9,164 nt of DNA from an uncultured bacterium (GCA_905215725.1 CAJMRD010000085.1:1-9164), one strand, 5' to 3'. Positions 1 to 7,107 are shown, numbered from the stretch's first letter. A program made the numbers and translations. Notes: generated by a model from the letters alone, not told the origin.

Positions 1-2462
1 GCCCCGCCCCCACCGACAAGATCATCCTGCTGGGCGGCCGCACCGGCCGCGATGGCATCGGTGGCGCCACCGGCTCCTCCAAGACCCAGAACACCGAGTC
101 CATCGAGACCTCGGGTGCCGAGGTCCAGAAGGGCAACGCCCCGGTCGAGCGCAAGCTGCAGCGCCTGTTCCGCCGCGGCGATGCCTGCCGTCTGATCAAG
201 CGCTGCAACGACTTTGGCGCCGGCGGCGTCTCGGTCGCCGTGGGCGAGCTTGCCGACGGCCTGTATGTCGACCTTGATACCGTGACCAAGAAGTACGACG
301 GCCTGGACGGCACCGAGCTCGCTATCTCCGAGTCCCAGGAGCGTATGGCCTGCGCCGTCGCCGACGGTGACGTCGAGGAGTTCATGGGCTACGCCGCCGA
401 GGAGAACCTCGAGGCGACCGTTATCGCCGAGGTTACCGCCGAGCCGCGCATGCGCATGGCCTGGAACGGCGTCGCCATCGTCGACCTATCCCGCGAGTTC
501 CTCAACTCCAACGGCGCGCCCAAGCACCAGATCGCCCACGTATGCGCCCGCAGCGTGTGGCAGCCCAGCTGGGCCGGCACCACGCTCGCCGAGCGCATGA
601 CCTCGCTCGTCACCGACCTCAACGTCGCTTCCAACAAGGGCCTTTCCGAGCGCTTCGACTCCACCATCGGCGCCGCGACCGTGCTCATGCCCTTTGGTGG
701 CAAGACGCAGCTCACCCCAAGCTCGGCCATGGTCGCCAAGTTCCCCGTGGACGGCGAGACCACCACGGCGAGCGCTATGGCATGGGGCTTCAACCCCTAC
801 CTGATGGAAGCCGACCAATTTGCGGGCGCCTACCTGTCCGTGGTCGAGTCCATCGCCAAGCTCGTTGCCGCCGGCTTTGAGCACAAGCGCGCCTACCTCT
901 CCTTCCAGGAGTACTTCGAGCGTCTGCGCACCGAGGCCGAGCGCTGGGGCAAGCCCATGGCTGCCGTCCTGGGCGCCCTCATGGCCCAGGTCGACCTGGG
1001 TGCCGGCGCCATCGGCGGCAAGGACTCCATGAGCGGCTCGTTTGAGGACGAGGCCGGCGAGCTCAACGTTCCGCCGACCCTGATCAGCTTCGCCGTCGCC
1101 GTGGGCAGGGCCGCCCGTGCCGTCTCGCCTGAGTTCAAGGGCCTCACGCACCGCGTCGTCCGCATCGCCCCCGCTACCTATGGCGAGGACTACCGTCCCG
1201 ACGCCCAGCAGCTGCTCGCCGCGTTTGACGCCGTCGAGGCGCTCACTGCTACCGGCAACGCCCTGGCCATCTCCACGCCCGGCTACGGCTGCGGCGCCGA
1301 GAGCCTCTTTAAGATGTGCGTCGGTAACCAGATCGGCATCGAGCTTGCCGAGGATGTAGACGTAGAGAGCCTCTTCACCCCGCTCTACGGCAGCTTTATC
1401 GTCGAGCTCGCCGAGGATGCCGAGCTGCCCGAGGTCGCCGACGGCGTTGTCGTCGAGCCCCTGGGCACCACCGTCGAGGGCTATGTCATCGACACCGGCT
1501 CCGAGGTCATCGAGCTCTCCGAGCTCCAGGAGGCCTGGGAGAGCGGCATCGAGGGCGTCTTCGCCTACCGCAGCGCCGGCGAGACCCCCGAGGTCGAGAC
1601 CATCGACTTCCGCGCCAAGGACATCCACGTGTACAGCGGCGCCAAAATCGCCCGTCCGCGCGTGATCATCCCCGTGTTCCCCGGCAACAACTGTGAGTAC
1701 GACAGCGCACGTGCCTTCCGCGCAGCCGGTGCCGAAGCCGACACCTTCGTGATCAACAACCTCACGCCCGAGGCCGTCGCCGAGAGCACCCACGAGCTCG
1801 CCCGTCGTATTCGCCAGAGCCAGATCGTCATGATCCCCGGCGGCTTCTCGGGCGGCGACGAGCCCGATGGCTCCGCCAAGTTCATCACGGCGTTCTTCCG
1901 CGCTCCCGAGGTCACCGAGGCAGTTCGCGACCTGCTCAAGGCCCGCGACGGCCTGATGCTGGGCATCTGCAACGGCTTCCAGGCCCTGGTCAAGCTCGGC
2001 CTGGTGCCCTATGGCGACATCGTCGACGCCACGCCCGATGCGCCCACGTTGACGTTCAACACCATCGGTCGTCATCAGAGCCGTCTGGTACGCACCCGCA
2101 TCTCGTCCAACCTGTCCCCGTGGCTGTCGCAGTGCAGCCTGGACGATCCCTACACCGTCGCCATCAGCCACGGCGAGGGCCGCTTTGTCGCCAACGACGA
2201 AGTGCTCACCCAGCTGATCGCCAACGGCCAGGTCGCCACGCAGTACGTGGGCGAGAACGGCAAGCCCAGTATGGATCTCTCCGTCAACCCCAACGGCTCC
2301 GCACTCGCCATCGAGGGCATCACGAGCCCCGACGGCCGCGTCCTGGGCAAGATGGGCCATGCCGAGCGTCGCGGCGACAACCTGTACCGTAACGTGCCCG
2401 AGCATGTCCCCGGCGATAAGTTCATGCCGATCTTTGAGAGCGGCGTGGCCTACTTCGCCTAA
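1..2462 (+). CDS. purL: Phosphoribosylformylglycinamidine synthase, single-chain, 5'-truncated by window edge
   Basis: This enzyme makes FGAM from FGAR, glutamine and ATP, the fourth step of IMP synthesis in the cytoplasm. The frame is open from base 3 (no start codon in the window) to a TAA at 2460-2462, giving 819 visible residues. Single-chain PurL is usually about 1,200-1,300 residues, so roughly the first third is missing. Visible in order are the end of the first synthase half (GRDGIGGATGSS, EVQKGNAP, CNDFGAGGVS), the second half (MAWNGVAIVDLSREF, MPFGGKTQLTP, GGKDSMSGSF), and from about base 1653 a PurQ-like class I glutaminase (PVFPGNNCE). The glutaminase nucleophile is the Cys of GICNGFQ (codon 1968-1970). 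Its His and Glu partners are in GHAER (codons 2358-2360 and 2364-2366). All catalytic residues that can be checked are intact. The GTG at 240 is internal, because homology continues upstream of it. A strong terminator follows, so purL appears to end its transcript. Confidence 0.97.
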   Translation, partial: PAPTDKIILLGGRTGRDGIGGATGSSKTQNTESIETSGAEVQKGNAPVERKLQRLFRRGDACRLIKRCNDFGAGGVSVAVGELADGLYVDLDTVTKKYDGLDGTELAISESQERMACAVADGDVEEFMGYAAEENLEATVIAEVTAEPRMRMAWNGVAIVDLSREFLNSNGAPKHQIAHVCARSVWQPSWAGTTLAERMTSLVTDLNVASNKGLSERFDSTIGAATVLMPFGGKTQLTPSSAMVAKFPVDGETTTASAMAWGFNPYLMEADQFAGAYLSVVESIAKLVAAGFEHKRAYLSFQEYFERLRTEAERWGKPMAAVLGALMAQVDLGAGAIGGKDSMSGSFEDEAGELNVPPTLISFAVAVGRAARAVSPEFKGLTHRVVRIAPATYGEDYRPDAQQLLAAFDAVEALTATGNALAISTPGYGCGAESLFKMCVGNQIGIELAEDVDVESLFTPLYGSFIVELAEDAELPEVADGVVVEPLGTTVEGYVIDTGSEVIELSELQEAWESGIEGVFAYRSAGETPEVETIDFRAKDIHVYSGAKIARPRVIIPVFPGNNCEYDSARAFRAAGAEADTFVINNLTPEAVAESTHELARRIRQSQIVMIPGGFSGGDEPDGSAKFITAFFRAPEVTEAVRDLLKARDGLMLGICNGFQALVKLGLVPYGDIVDATPDAPTLTFNTIGRHQSRLVRTRISSNLSPWLSQCSLDDPYTVAISHGEGRFVANDEVLTQLIANGQVATQYVGENGKPSMDLSVNPNGSALAIEGITSPDGRVLGKMGHAERRGDNLYRNVPEHVPGDKFMPIFESGVAYFA

Positions 2463-2477
2463 ACCTTTCCCATCGGG

Positions 2478-2483
2478 TACAAT
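2478..2483 (+). promoter_or_regulatory. Candidate -10 element before the purL terminator
   Basis: TACAAT lies 15 bases after the purL stop and matches the sigma-70 type -10 consensus at five of six bases. I see no good -35 element at 16-18 bases upstream. A transcript starting near 2490 would meet the terminator hairpin at once, then the eamA ribosome site. It could therefore be the eamA promoter with an attenuator, or simply chance. No other promoter-like element is obvious between the terminator and eamA. Confidence 0.35.
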
Positions 2484-2500
2484 CCCTTCGGGTAACAACA

Positions 2501-2536
2501 CCCGCCACCGACACACCCGGTGGCGGGTTCTTTTTT
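2501..2536 (+). terminator. Intrinsic terminator after purL
   Basis: A perfect 9-bp GC-rich stem pairs CCCGCCACC (2501-2509) with GGTGGCGGG (2519-2527) across a 9-base loop. It is followed by a T-rich run (TTCTTTTTT, 2528-2536). This is a textbook rho-independent terminator on the + strand, 38 bases beyond the purL stop and 25 bases before the next start codon. Confidence 0.9.
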
Positions 2537-2561
2537 GCTTCGCGCATACAGGAAGGACATC

Positions 2562-3497
2562 ATGGAAAGCCGCAAGCCGTATCTCGCCACCCTGCCCGGA
2601 CTTATCCTGGGCTGTCTTGTTTGCTGTGCGCTCTGGGGGTCGGCTTTCCCCTGCATCAAGATCGGCTACGCACTCTTTGGTATCCCGGCGCACGATGCCG
2701 CTTCGCAGCTGCTCTTTGCAGGTTTACGCTTTACGCTTGCCGGCGCCCTGGTTATCGTTGGGATGAGCGCGGCCCAACGCCGCCCCCTCATACCGCAAGC
2801 GCGCGACATCAAGCCCATCTTTGTCTTGTCGCTCTTCCAGACTATCGGGCAGTATTTCTTTTTCTATCTGGGCCTCTCGCGCGCCAGCGCCATGTCGAGC
2901 TCCATCATCGAGGCCAGCGCCAACTTCCTCGCAATCCTCTTTGCCGCCCTGGCATTTCACACCGAGAAGCTCAATACGGCCAAGGTGCTTGGCTGCGTGT
3001 TGGGCTTTGCCGGCGTCGCGCTTGTCAACCTTTCGGGCGCAGATGGCACCTTTGGCTTCACGCTCGATGGCGAGGGCTTTATCCTAGCCTCCACTGTCGC
3101 GGGCGCTCTTTCGACCTGCCTGATCGGCATCTTCTCGCGCAAGCACGACGGTGTTTTGCTTGCCGGCTGGCAGTTTTTAGTCGGCGGCCTGGTCCTCACC
3201 GCCATCGGCTTTTTAATGGGCGGCACGTTGTCCCCCACCGAAGTCGCCCCCGCCATCGCGCTCATCATCTACATGGCGCTTATCTCCGCCGTCGCGTACT
3301 CGCTGTGGTCCTGCCTGCTCGCCGTCAACCCCGTCAGCCGCGTGTCGGTCTTTGGCTTTATGAACCCGGTCTTTGGCGTGCTGTTGAGCGCACTGCTGCT
3401 CGGCGAGGGCGCTGGCACGAGCCCCGTTACCGTCATCGTTGCCCTGTTGTTGGTCTGCGGCGGCATCATCATCGTCAACAAACCCAAAAAAGCCTAG
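2562..3497 (+). CDS. EamA-family (DMT superfamily) membrane transporter
   Basis: The 311-residue product is a polytopic inner-membrane protein of the drug/metabolite transporter superfamily, probably an exporter of a small metabolite or amino acid; the substrate cannot be read from sequence. It has two tandem EamA repeats (about residues 13-155 and 168-308), each of about five hydrophobic helices. The first repeat opens with the family-typical CALWGSAFPCIK and closes with LGFAGVALVNLSG. The second contains WSCLLAVNPVSR and the conserved FGFMNPVFGVLLSALLLGE near its end. The tail is short and basic (NKPKKA). Length is normal for the family. The ATG at 2562 was chosen because AGGAAGG sits five bases upstream. 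An in-frame GTG at 2520 falls inside the terminator stem and is unlikely to be used. The gene stands alone between the purL terminator and a convergent cyclase gene. Confidence 0.87.
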   Translation: MESRKPYLATLPGLILGCLVCCALWGSAFPCIKIGYALFGIPAHDAASQLLFAGLRFTLAGALVIVGMSAAQRRPLIPQARDIKPIFVLSLFQTIGQYFFFYLGLSRASAMSSSIIEASANFLAILFAALAFHTEKLNTAKVLGCVLGFAGVALVNLSGADGTFGFTLDGEGFILASTVAGALSTCLIGIFSRKHDGVLLAGWQFLVGGLVLTAIGFLMGGTLSPTEVAPAIALIIYMALISAVAYSLWSCLLAVNPVSRVSVFGFMNPVFGVLLSALLLGEGAGTSPVTVIVALLLVCGGIIIVNKPKKA

Positions 3498-3571
3498 CGA
3501 GCTCACCTTTTTAGGGAGGGCGTTTGCACACTTTAGCTTAATGGAATACATCGATGAGCTGAGGGCCGCCA

Positions 3572-3595
3572 CGCACGCAAGCGTGCGACCCTTTT
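3572..3595 (+). terminator. Weak candidate terminator between convergent genes
   Basis: The perfect inverted repeat CGCACGC-AA-GCGTGCG (3572-3587) is followed by ACCCTTTT. It sits 75 bases after the eamA stop and 10 bases beyond the stop of the converging cyclase gene. The T-run is short (four) and separated from the stem, and on the minus strand no T-run follows at all. It may serve eamA, or act with another factor; the evidence is modest. Confidence 0.35.
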
Positions 3596-3596
3596 C

Positions 3597-4739
3597 CTAG
3601 CGTATCTGGATGCCGGCTTTCTTTTTCTCGGCCTTGACGCGGTAGAGCTCCGCATCGGCAGCGCGAAGTAAGTCTTGCCAGGTATCAACACTATCGCCGA
3701 CCCGCGCGCAACCGATGGACATCCGCAATGCATACGGCACCTCGGCATGCGCGAGCTCGTCGTTGATTGTCGCGCACAGATGCATGATATCCTGTTCCGC
3801 CGCTGCCTTTTGGAGCACCACGAACTCATCGCCACCATAACGCGCGATAAAGCCACCAGACGCCGAGCAGACCTCTTTGAGCGCAGCGGATATTACCTGA
3901 AGAGCATGGTCGCCCTCCACATGTCCATAGCGATCGTTAATCTGCTTAAAGCCGTCAGCGTCCATCATAAGCAGATATACATCTTCGGCCTGATCCACAT
4001 TTGAAAAGAGCGACAGCATATAGGTCTCAAAACGGTTGCGGTTGTTGAGTCCAGTCAACGGGTCAGTCGAGATCAGTTGCTCCTGGCAGATGATATAGAG
4101 CAGCAACATGCTAATCATTATGCCGACACAAAGGCCAGGCACCGAGTATACGATCTGAAAGGTACCGCCCACCAGGGCCGGAATGGCGAAAAATGCCAAG
4201 GTTCGATAGATAGCCTTCGTCTGCAGGCTCTCGACCCTACGAGATTGCACAAACGCATGCAGGGACGTATGTATAACGTAACAGTAGCTGACAATGGGCT
4301 GGATCATATAGGCAAAGCCGCGACGATACACGCCCTGCGAATCGATATAGAACAAGGCGTGCGTCCAGTAACTGGTAAAAGCCAGCACGACCACCAGAGC
4401 CGTAGGCAACGTTACAAGCACCACCCTATAGCGCGAGGTCACAAGGCGAGAGCCCTGCATCGTCTCGGAATAGATAAACCAAATGAGACACGCGATGGCA
4501 AAGAGCGAAAACGAAACCGCGTTGGAAATCCAGTTGGCAGCAATACCCAACGTGCCGTCCGCACCATCCGAAAGCGTCCAGATCATATCGAATAATATGT
4601 ACGCGGCAGAGGTGTAGCCAAGCATGCTAAACAATAGCTGCAGGGTGCTCGAGAACAAAGAGCGTCGACTTCGCGCGGCAAGCCCGATAAGAACAATCAT
4701 GCATAGCAGGAATATCTCAATCTTGAGTGCCTTAACCAC
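3597..4739 (-). CDS. Membrane-anchored diguanylate cyclase (7TM-GGDEF)
   Basis: This protein is predicted to make the second messenger c-di-GMP from two GTP at the inner face of the membrane. From the chosen GTG it has 380 residues. The N-terminal half holds about seven hydrophobic helices (first near residues 5-20, last near 205-225) with no recognisable named sensor domain. The C-terminal half is a complete GGDEF domain. It opens with DPLTGLNNRNRFE and carries the metal/substrate motif DADGFKQIND, GHVEGD, and an intact signature GGDEF at residues 302-306 (codons 3822-3836). The residues at the usual RxxD inhibitory-site positions (nine and six before the signature) are Ala and Gly, so allosteric product inhibition is probably absent. 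No EAL or HD-GYP partner is visible. The GTG at 4739 is preferred because AAGGGA lies nine bases upstream; a TTG at 4757 has no such site. Sampled lines of this gene are near 52% GC, against about 70% in a sampled purL line. Confidence 0.93.
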   Translation of the reverse strand: MVKALKIEIFLLCMIVLIGLAARSRRSLFSSTLQLLFSMLGYTSAAYILFDMIWTLSDGADGTLGIAANWISNAVSFSLFAIACLIWFIYSETMQGSRLVTSRYRVVLVTLPTALVVVLAFTSYWTHALFYIDSQGVYRRGFAYMIQPIVSYCYVIHTSLHAFVQSRRVESLQTKAIYRTLAFFAIPALVGGTFQIVYSVPGLCVGIMISMLLLYIICQEQLISTDPLTGLNNRNRFETYMLSLFSNVDQAEDVYLLMMDADGFKQINDRYGHVEGDHALQVISAALKEVCSASGGFIARYGGDEFVVLQKAAAEQDIMHLCATINDELAHAEVPYALRMSIGCARVGDSVDTWQDLLRAADAELYRVKAEKKKAGIQIR

Positions 4740-4748
4740 TAGACGCCA

Positions 4749-4754
4749 TCCCTT
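4749..4754 (-). promoter_or_regulatory. Ribosome binding site deciding the cyclase start
   Basis: AAGGGA on the minus strand lies nine bases before the GTG at 4739. The same bases would be codons 2-3 if the TTG at 4757 were used. Because nothing upstream of that TTG resembles a Shine-Dalgarno sequence, the GTG is the better start, though this remains inference. Confidence 0.55.
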
Positions 4755-4773
4755 CAATATCCGAATGGTCAGA

Positions 4774-4798
4774 ATCGCCCAATTCGAATCAGGGCAAT
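4774..4798 (-). promoter_or_regulatory. Stem-loop in the diguanylate cyclase leader
   Basis: Read on the minus strand, ATTGCCC (4798-4792) can pair with GGGCGAT (4780-4774) over an 11-base loop that itself contains the palindrome ATTCGAAT. The stem is seven pairs with one G-U wobble. It lies between the proposed promoter and the ribosome site. It does not match the c-di-GMP-I or c-di-GMP-II riboswitch patterns I can recall. Confidence 0.35.
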
Positions 4799-4804
4799 AA
4801 ACAC

Positions 4805-4829
4805 CCCTTTACTCCGCAGGGGTAAAGGG
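4805..4829. promoter_or_regulatory. 11-bp dyad upstream of the cyclase gene
   Basis: The two arms are CCCTTTACTCC (4805-4815) and GGGGTAAAGGG (4819-4829), an 11-bp inverted repeat with one T-G wobble and a GCA loop. It overlaps the expected transcription start for the candidate promoter at 4831-4839. It could be a repressor operator, a leader hairpin, or a second weak terminator for kdgT (the minus-strand flank is TGTTTATT). The sequence alone does not choose between these. Confidence 0.45.
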
Positions 4830-4830
4830 A

Positions 4831-4839
4831 ATCATAGCA
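4831..4839 (-). promoter_or_regulatory. Extended -10 promoter element for the cyclase gene
   Basis: The minus strand reads TGCTATGAT: a TATGAT -10 (five of six to consensus) preceded by TG with the correct one-base gap of an extended -10. No strong -35 is visible, which fits the extended -10 class. Transcription would start near 4824 and leave a leader of about 85 bases before the GTG at 4739. The element directly abuts the kdgT terminator stem. Confidence 0.45.
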
Positions 4840-4840
4840 A

Positions 4841-4882
4841 AGCGCCCGAACATCACTGCAAAACAGTTTCTGTTCGGGCGCT
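4841..4882 (-). terminator. Nested stem-loop, likely kdgT terminator
   Basis: A perfect 12-bp stem pairs AGCGCCCGAACA (4841-4852) with TGTTCGGGCGCT (4871-4882). Its 18-base loop contains a further 4-bp stem, ACTG/CAGT (4855-4858 and 4864-4867). It begins 46 bases beyond the kdgT stop. The stem is strong, but the following minus-strand sequence (TTTGCTATGATT) is only moderately T-rich, so termination is probable rather than certain. Confidence 0.7.
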
Positions 4883-4928
4883 CGGACGGCGCGAATTGCA
4901 CGCCGGAATCAATTATCGGTAACGGCCG

Positions 4929-5951
4929 TTACTCGCCGTCGATGTCGGTCGCGACGGCCTCCTCGATGGCCTCGGCACCGGCAGGCGACAGGTCCTCCTT
5001 GCCCTGGCAGAACTTCTTGTCGACCCAGCCGGTCAGAATCGGAGCCATGATTGCCGTGATGATAACGGCAGTGGCGATCTGGGCGTACGCGGTGGGCGCA
5101 AGCTCGGCGTAGCGCGGCGCGACCTCGGCGAGAGCAACCGGCGTGGTCATAGCCGTGCCGGCGATGGTGGAGCAAGCCACAGCAGCCTTGCCGTTACCAC
5201 CGCACAGGCGCTCGAACGCAAAGGTGATGGGACCGACGACAAACAGCGTGACAAGGCCCAGCAAGATGCCGGAAATACCGCCGGTGATAAAGCTCGACAG
5301 GCTCATGGACGCACCGAGCTGAAATCCGATGACGGCAATCGCGGGATTGGCACCGGGAACCAGCAGGTTCTTGATAAACGGGAACAGGTTGCCCAGAACC
5401 ATGCCGATAACGAGCGGCAAAATGGAGCCGATGATGGTACCGACAGGGATGTTGGCAAGGCCGGAAACACCGAGGATGATCATGGTGACGGCAGGGCCGG
5501 CCGTAAAGAACAGGATACCGACGGCGCCCTGCTCGGACTCATTGCCGAACTCGCCCATGATGCCCGTATAAAGCGCCATGTTGCAAAACGTGATGCCGCC
5601 GATAATAGACACGGAGCTCAGGCCCAGGAAGTTGTCGTTAAAGAAATATGCCACACCCAAGCCAAGGGCGGCCGCAACAACAAGCTTGGGAATCAGCACG
5701 ACGATGCCGGTCTTGATGGCGCCCGGCGTGGACTTAAAGCTGATGCCGGCGCCCACAAACAGCAGGATCGCGGCAACGATGGTATTGGAGCCACCGCGGC
5801 AGGCAGCCGTAAAGAAGCCGCCGATCTCAAAAACCTGCGGGCAGAAGGTGTTGAGTAAAAGACCGACGATCATCGGATAGATCATGATGTCGCCCGGGAT
5901 GCGCGGGACCCTGAATTTCTTTTGCTCGTTGGCGGTTGCTTCCTGTGCCAT
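4929..5951 (-). CDS. kdgT: 2-keto-3-deoxygluconate permease (KdgT family)
   Basis: The product is an inner-membrane symporter of the KDGT family, whose characterised members take up 2-keto-3-deoxygluconate, an intermediate of pectin and hexuronate breakdown, with protons. The 340 residues fit the family (about 320-340). The chain is hydrophobic almost throughout, with about ten membrane segments, a hydrophilic N-terminus (about 20 residues) and an acidic C-terminal tail. Recognisable family stretches are PGDIMIYPMIVG near the start, LFVGAGISFKS, TAGPAVTMIILG, and the strongly conserved C-terminal run GTAMTTPVALAE and IATAVIITAIMAPILT. The ATG at 5949-5951 was chosen because GGGGG lies four bases upstream; a TTG at 5981 is in frame but lacks a site. 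No KDG kinase, aldolase or uronate gene is in the window, so the substrate is assigned by family alone. It is probably a single-gene transcript ending at the nested stem-loop. Confidence 0.9.
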   Translation of the reverse strand: MAQEATANEQKKFRVPRIPGDIMIYPMIVGLLLNTFCPQVFEIGGFFTAACRGGSNTIVAAILLFVGAGISFKSTPGAIKTGIVVLIPKLVVAAALGLGVAYFFNDNFLGLSSVSIIGGITFCNMALYTGIMGEFGNESEQGAVGILFFTAGPAVTMIILGVSGLANIPVGTIIGSILPLVIGMVLGNLFPFIKNLLVPGANPAIAVIGFQLGASMSLSSFITGGISGILLGLVTLFVVGPITFAFERLCGGNGKAAVACSTIAGTAMTTPVALAEVAPRYAELAPTAYAQIATAVIITAIMAPILTGWVDKKFCQGKEDLSPAGAEAIEEAVATDIDGE

Positions 5952-6101
5952 GAAACCCCCATTTCCGCTGACGGGGTACAAAAGCCCACGTCACGCTTTG
6001 CTACAGTAAAGTTTGACCATGGTACCAGAAGAAATAGACCAGCTCGGTGAAAAATTCGACAAGTTGGGATGGAACGAGATTCGGCGCCCGCGACGCCACC
6101 C

Positions 6102-6425
6102 CTATATAAGGCTCAAGACGATATAGAGTACGATGCCCGAGACGCAGCACCACAGCATCGATTTTGTCTTGACCGCCACGACCACGACGCCGGCGGCCGC
6201 AATCCAGGGAACCAAGGCAGGCCAGAGCCCCGCGTCGAACGCGCCGGGACTCACCAAGTCGTTGGCGACCAGCGCGGCAAAGGCAGCGGGCGGGATATAG
6301 CCCAGGGCCTCGGTAATGCGGGGCGACAGGGTCCGCCCGCGCAAGGCGAACGCCGGCGCGATGCGAAAGAACGCGATAGCAGCCCACGACGACAGCCACA
6401 AAACCAAGAACTCGTTAACGGGCAT
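6102..6425 (-). CDS. azlD: Branched-chain amino acid exporter small subunit AzlD
   Basis: This 107-residue, four-helix membrane protein is the small partner of AzlC. Together the two form the AzlCD/BrnFE exporter of branched-chain amino acids (and methionine in some species). It opens with MPVNEFLVLWLSSWAAIAFF, followed by RIAPAFALRGRTLSP and LGYIPPAAFAALVANDL, the usual AzlD order. Length is typical (about 100-110). The ATG at 6423-6425 overlaps the azlC stop (6415-6417), with an AGAGG ribosome site inside the azlC coding end. The two proteins are thus probably translationally coupled and made in equal amounts. Longer in-frame extensions upstream lie inside azlC and are not homologous. The stop falls in a small inverted repeat (CTATAT/ATATAG, 6102-6126). 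I see no clear terminator in the 150 bases before kdgT. Confidence 0.9.
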   Translation of the reverse strand: MPVNEFLVLWLSSWAAIAFFRIAPAFALRGRTLSPRITEALGYIPPAAFAALVANDLVSPGAFDAGLWPALVPWIAAAGVVVVAVKTKSMLWCCVSGIVLYIVLSLI

Positions 6426-7107
6426 CGCGGGCACCTCTTCCGTCAAATACAGCATCGCACGCCAGCGCAATGGCAATGCCGACCACGACGCTTGCCGGCA
6501 CGGCAATATTCGCGAGGCCCAAGAACTTGCATACGGCGACGGACACCGCGCCCGAAACCGCCGCGACAACGTTACCGCGCGACAGCCGCTGCGAAAAGAG
6601 CAGGCAGATAAAGAGCGAGGTGCAGACAAAGGCTGCAATGGCGGTGGGAACATCGACAACGGCGCCGACGATGGCGCCCATCGTACACGAAACGCCCCAT
6701 GTTGCGATGAGGATTACGTTGAGCACAAAGGACTCGCGCGGGCCCCAATCCTCCCCTTCAACCAACTTGGCAAGCGAGATGCCATATGCCTCCTCGGTAA
6801 GTGTCGCGGCAACAGCCAGCGTCTGACGCTTCGAGGCACCCCTCAGATGCGGTGCGATCGATGCCGAGTAAAGCGCAAAGCGCGAGGAGATTGCGGCGAC
6901 GCTCGCGACGATCGATGCTGCAGGCACACCCGCCAGCCACAGGTTGCAGATCATAAACTGGCCGCTGCCCGTCACAAACGTACTGCTTAGAGCAAAGACC
7001 ATCCAGGGCTCCATTCCCGTCTGCCCCATGATCATTCCGCACGGCGCGCCTATTGCAACATAGGTAAGCATCACTGGCCAGACGGTTCTAACGATTTTGA
7101 GCACCAT
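6415..7107 (-). CDS. azlC: Branched-chain amino acid exporter large subunit AzlC
   Basis: This 230-residue membrane protein is the large subunit of the AzlCD exporter, which relieves excess leucine, isoleucine, valine or related compounds by proton-driven efflux. About six to seven hydrophobic helices are visible. Family marks include WPVMLTYVAIGAPCGMI near the N-terminus, the conserved FVTGSGQFMI (an FAGSAQF-like motif), SSRFALYSASIAPHLR, and LTEEAYGIS. Length is normal. The ATG at 7105-7107 was chosen because the homology begins there and an AGGATGAG stretch precedes it. A frame extension to 7176 adds 23 charged residues with no ribosome site. It forms a two-gene operon with azlD (11-base overlap). 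It is divergent from the HD-domain gene across 126 bases. Such exporters are often controlled by Lrp-type regulators, but none is encoded here. Confidence 0.92.
   Translation of the reverse strand: MVLKIVRTVWPVMLTYVAIGAPCGMIMGQTGMEPWMVFALSSTFVTGSGQFMICNLWLAGVPAASIVASVAAISSRFALYSASIAPHLRGASKRQTLAVAATLTEEAYGISLAKLVEGEDWGPRESFVLNVILIATWGVSCTMGAIVGAVVDVPTAIAAFVCTSLFICLLFSQRLSRGNVVAAVSGAVSVAVCKFLGLANIAVPASVVVGIAIALACDAVFDGRGARDAR

Noticed and set aside
2520..2561. Upstream in-frame GTG start for the EamA transporter, adding 14 residues.
   Set aside because: The start lies inside the terminator stem, has no ribosome site, and the ATG at 2562 has an ideal AGGAAGG.
486..2693. A 735-codon open frame on the minus strand covering nearly all of purL and its terminator.
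   Set aside because: It mirrors the codon bias of purL (G/C third positions suppress antisense stops), has low-complexity Gly/Ala/Asp-rich content, no recognisable domain, and runs through an intrinsic terminator.
3541..3600. Tiny + strand ORF of 19 codons (begins MEYIDELR) with TTGCAC-17-TACATC upstream.
   Set aside because: No Shine-Dalgarno at proper spacing, the -10 match is weak and overlaps the ORF, and its end overlaps the cyclase gene. Most likely chance.
6426..6659. N-terminal extension of AzlD in the same frame up to 6659.
   Set aside because: It lies wholly within azlC, is rich in Arg/Ser as expected of an off-frame reading, and the ATG at 6425 has its own ribosome site.
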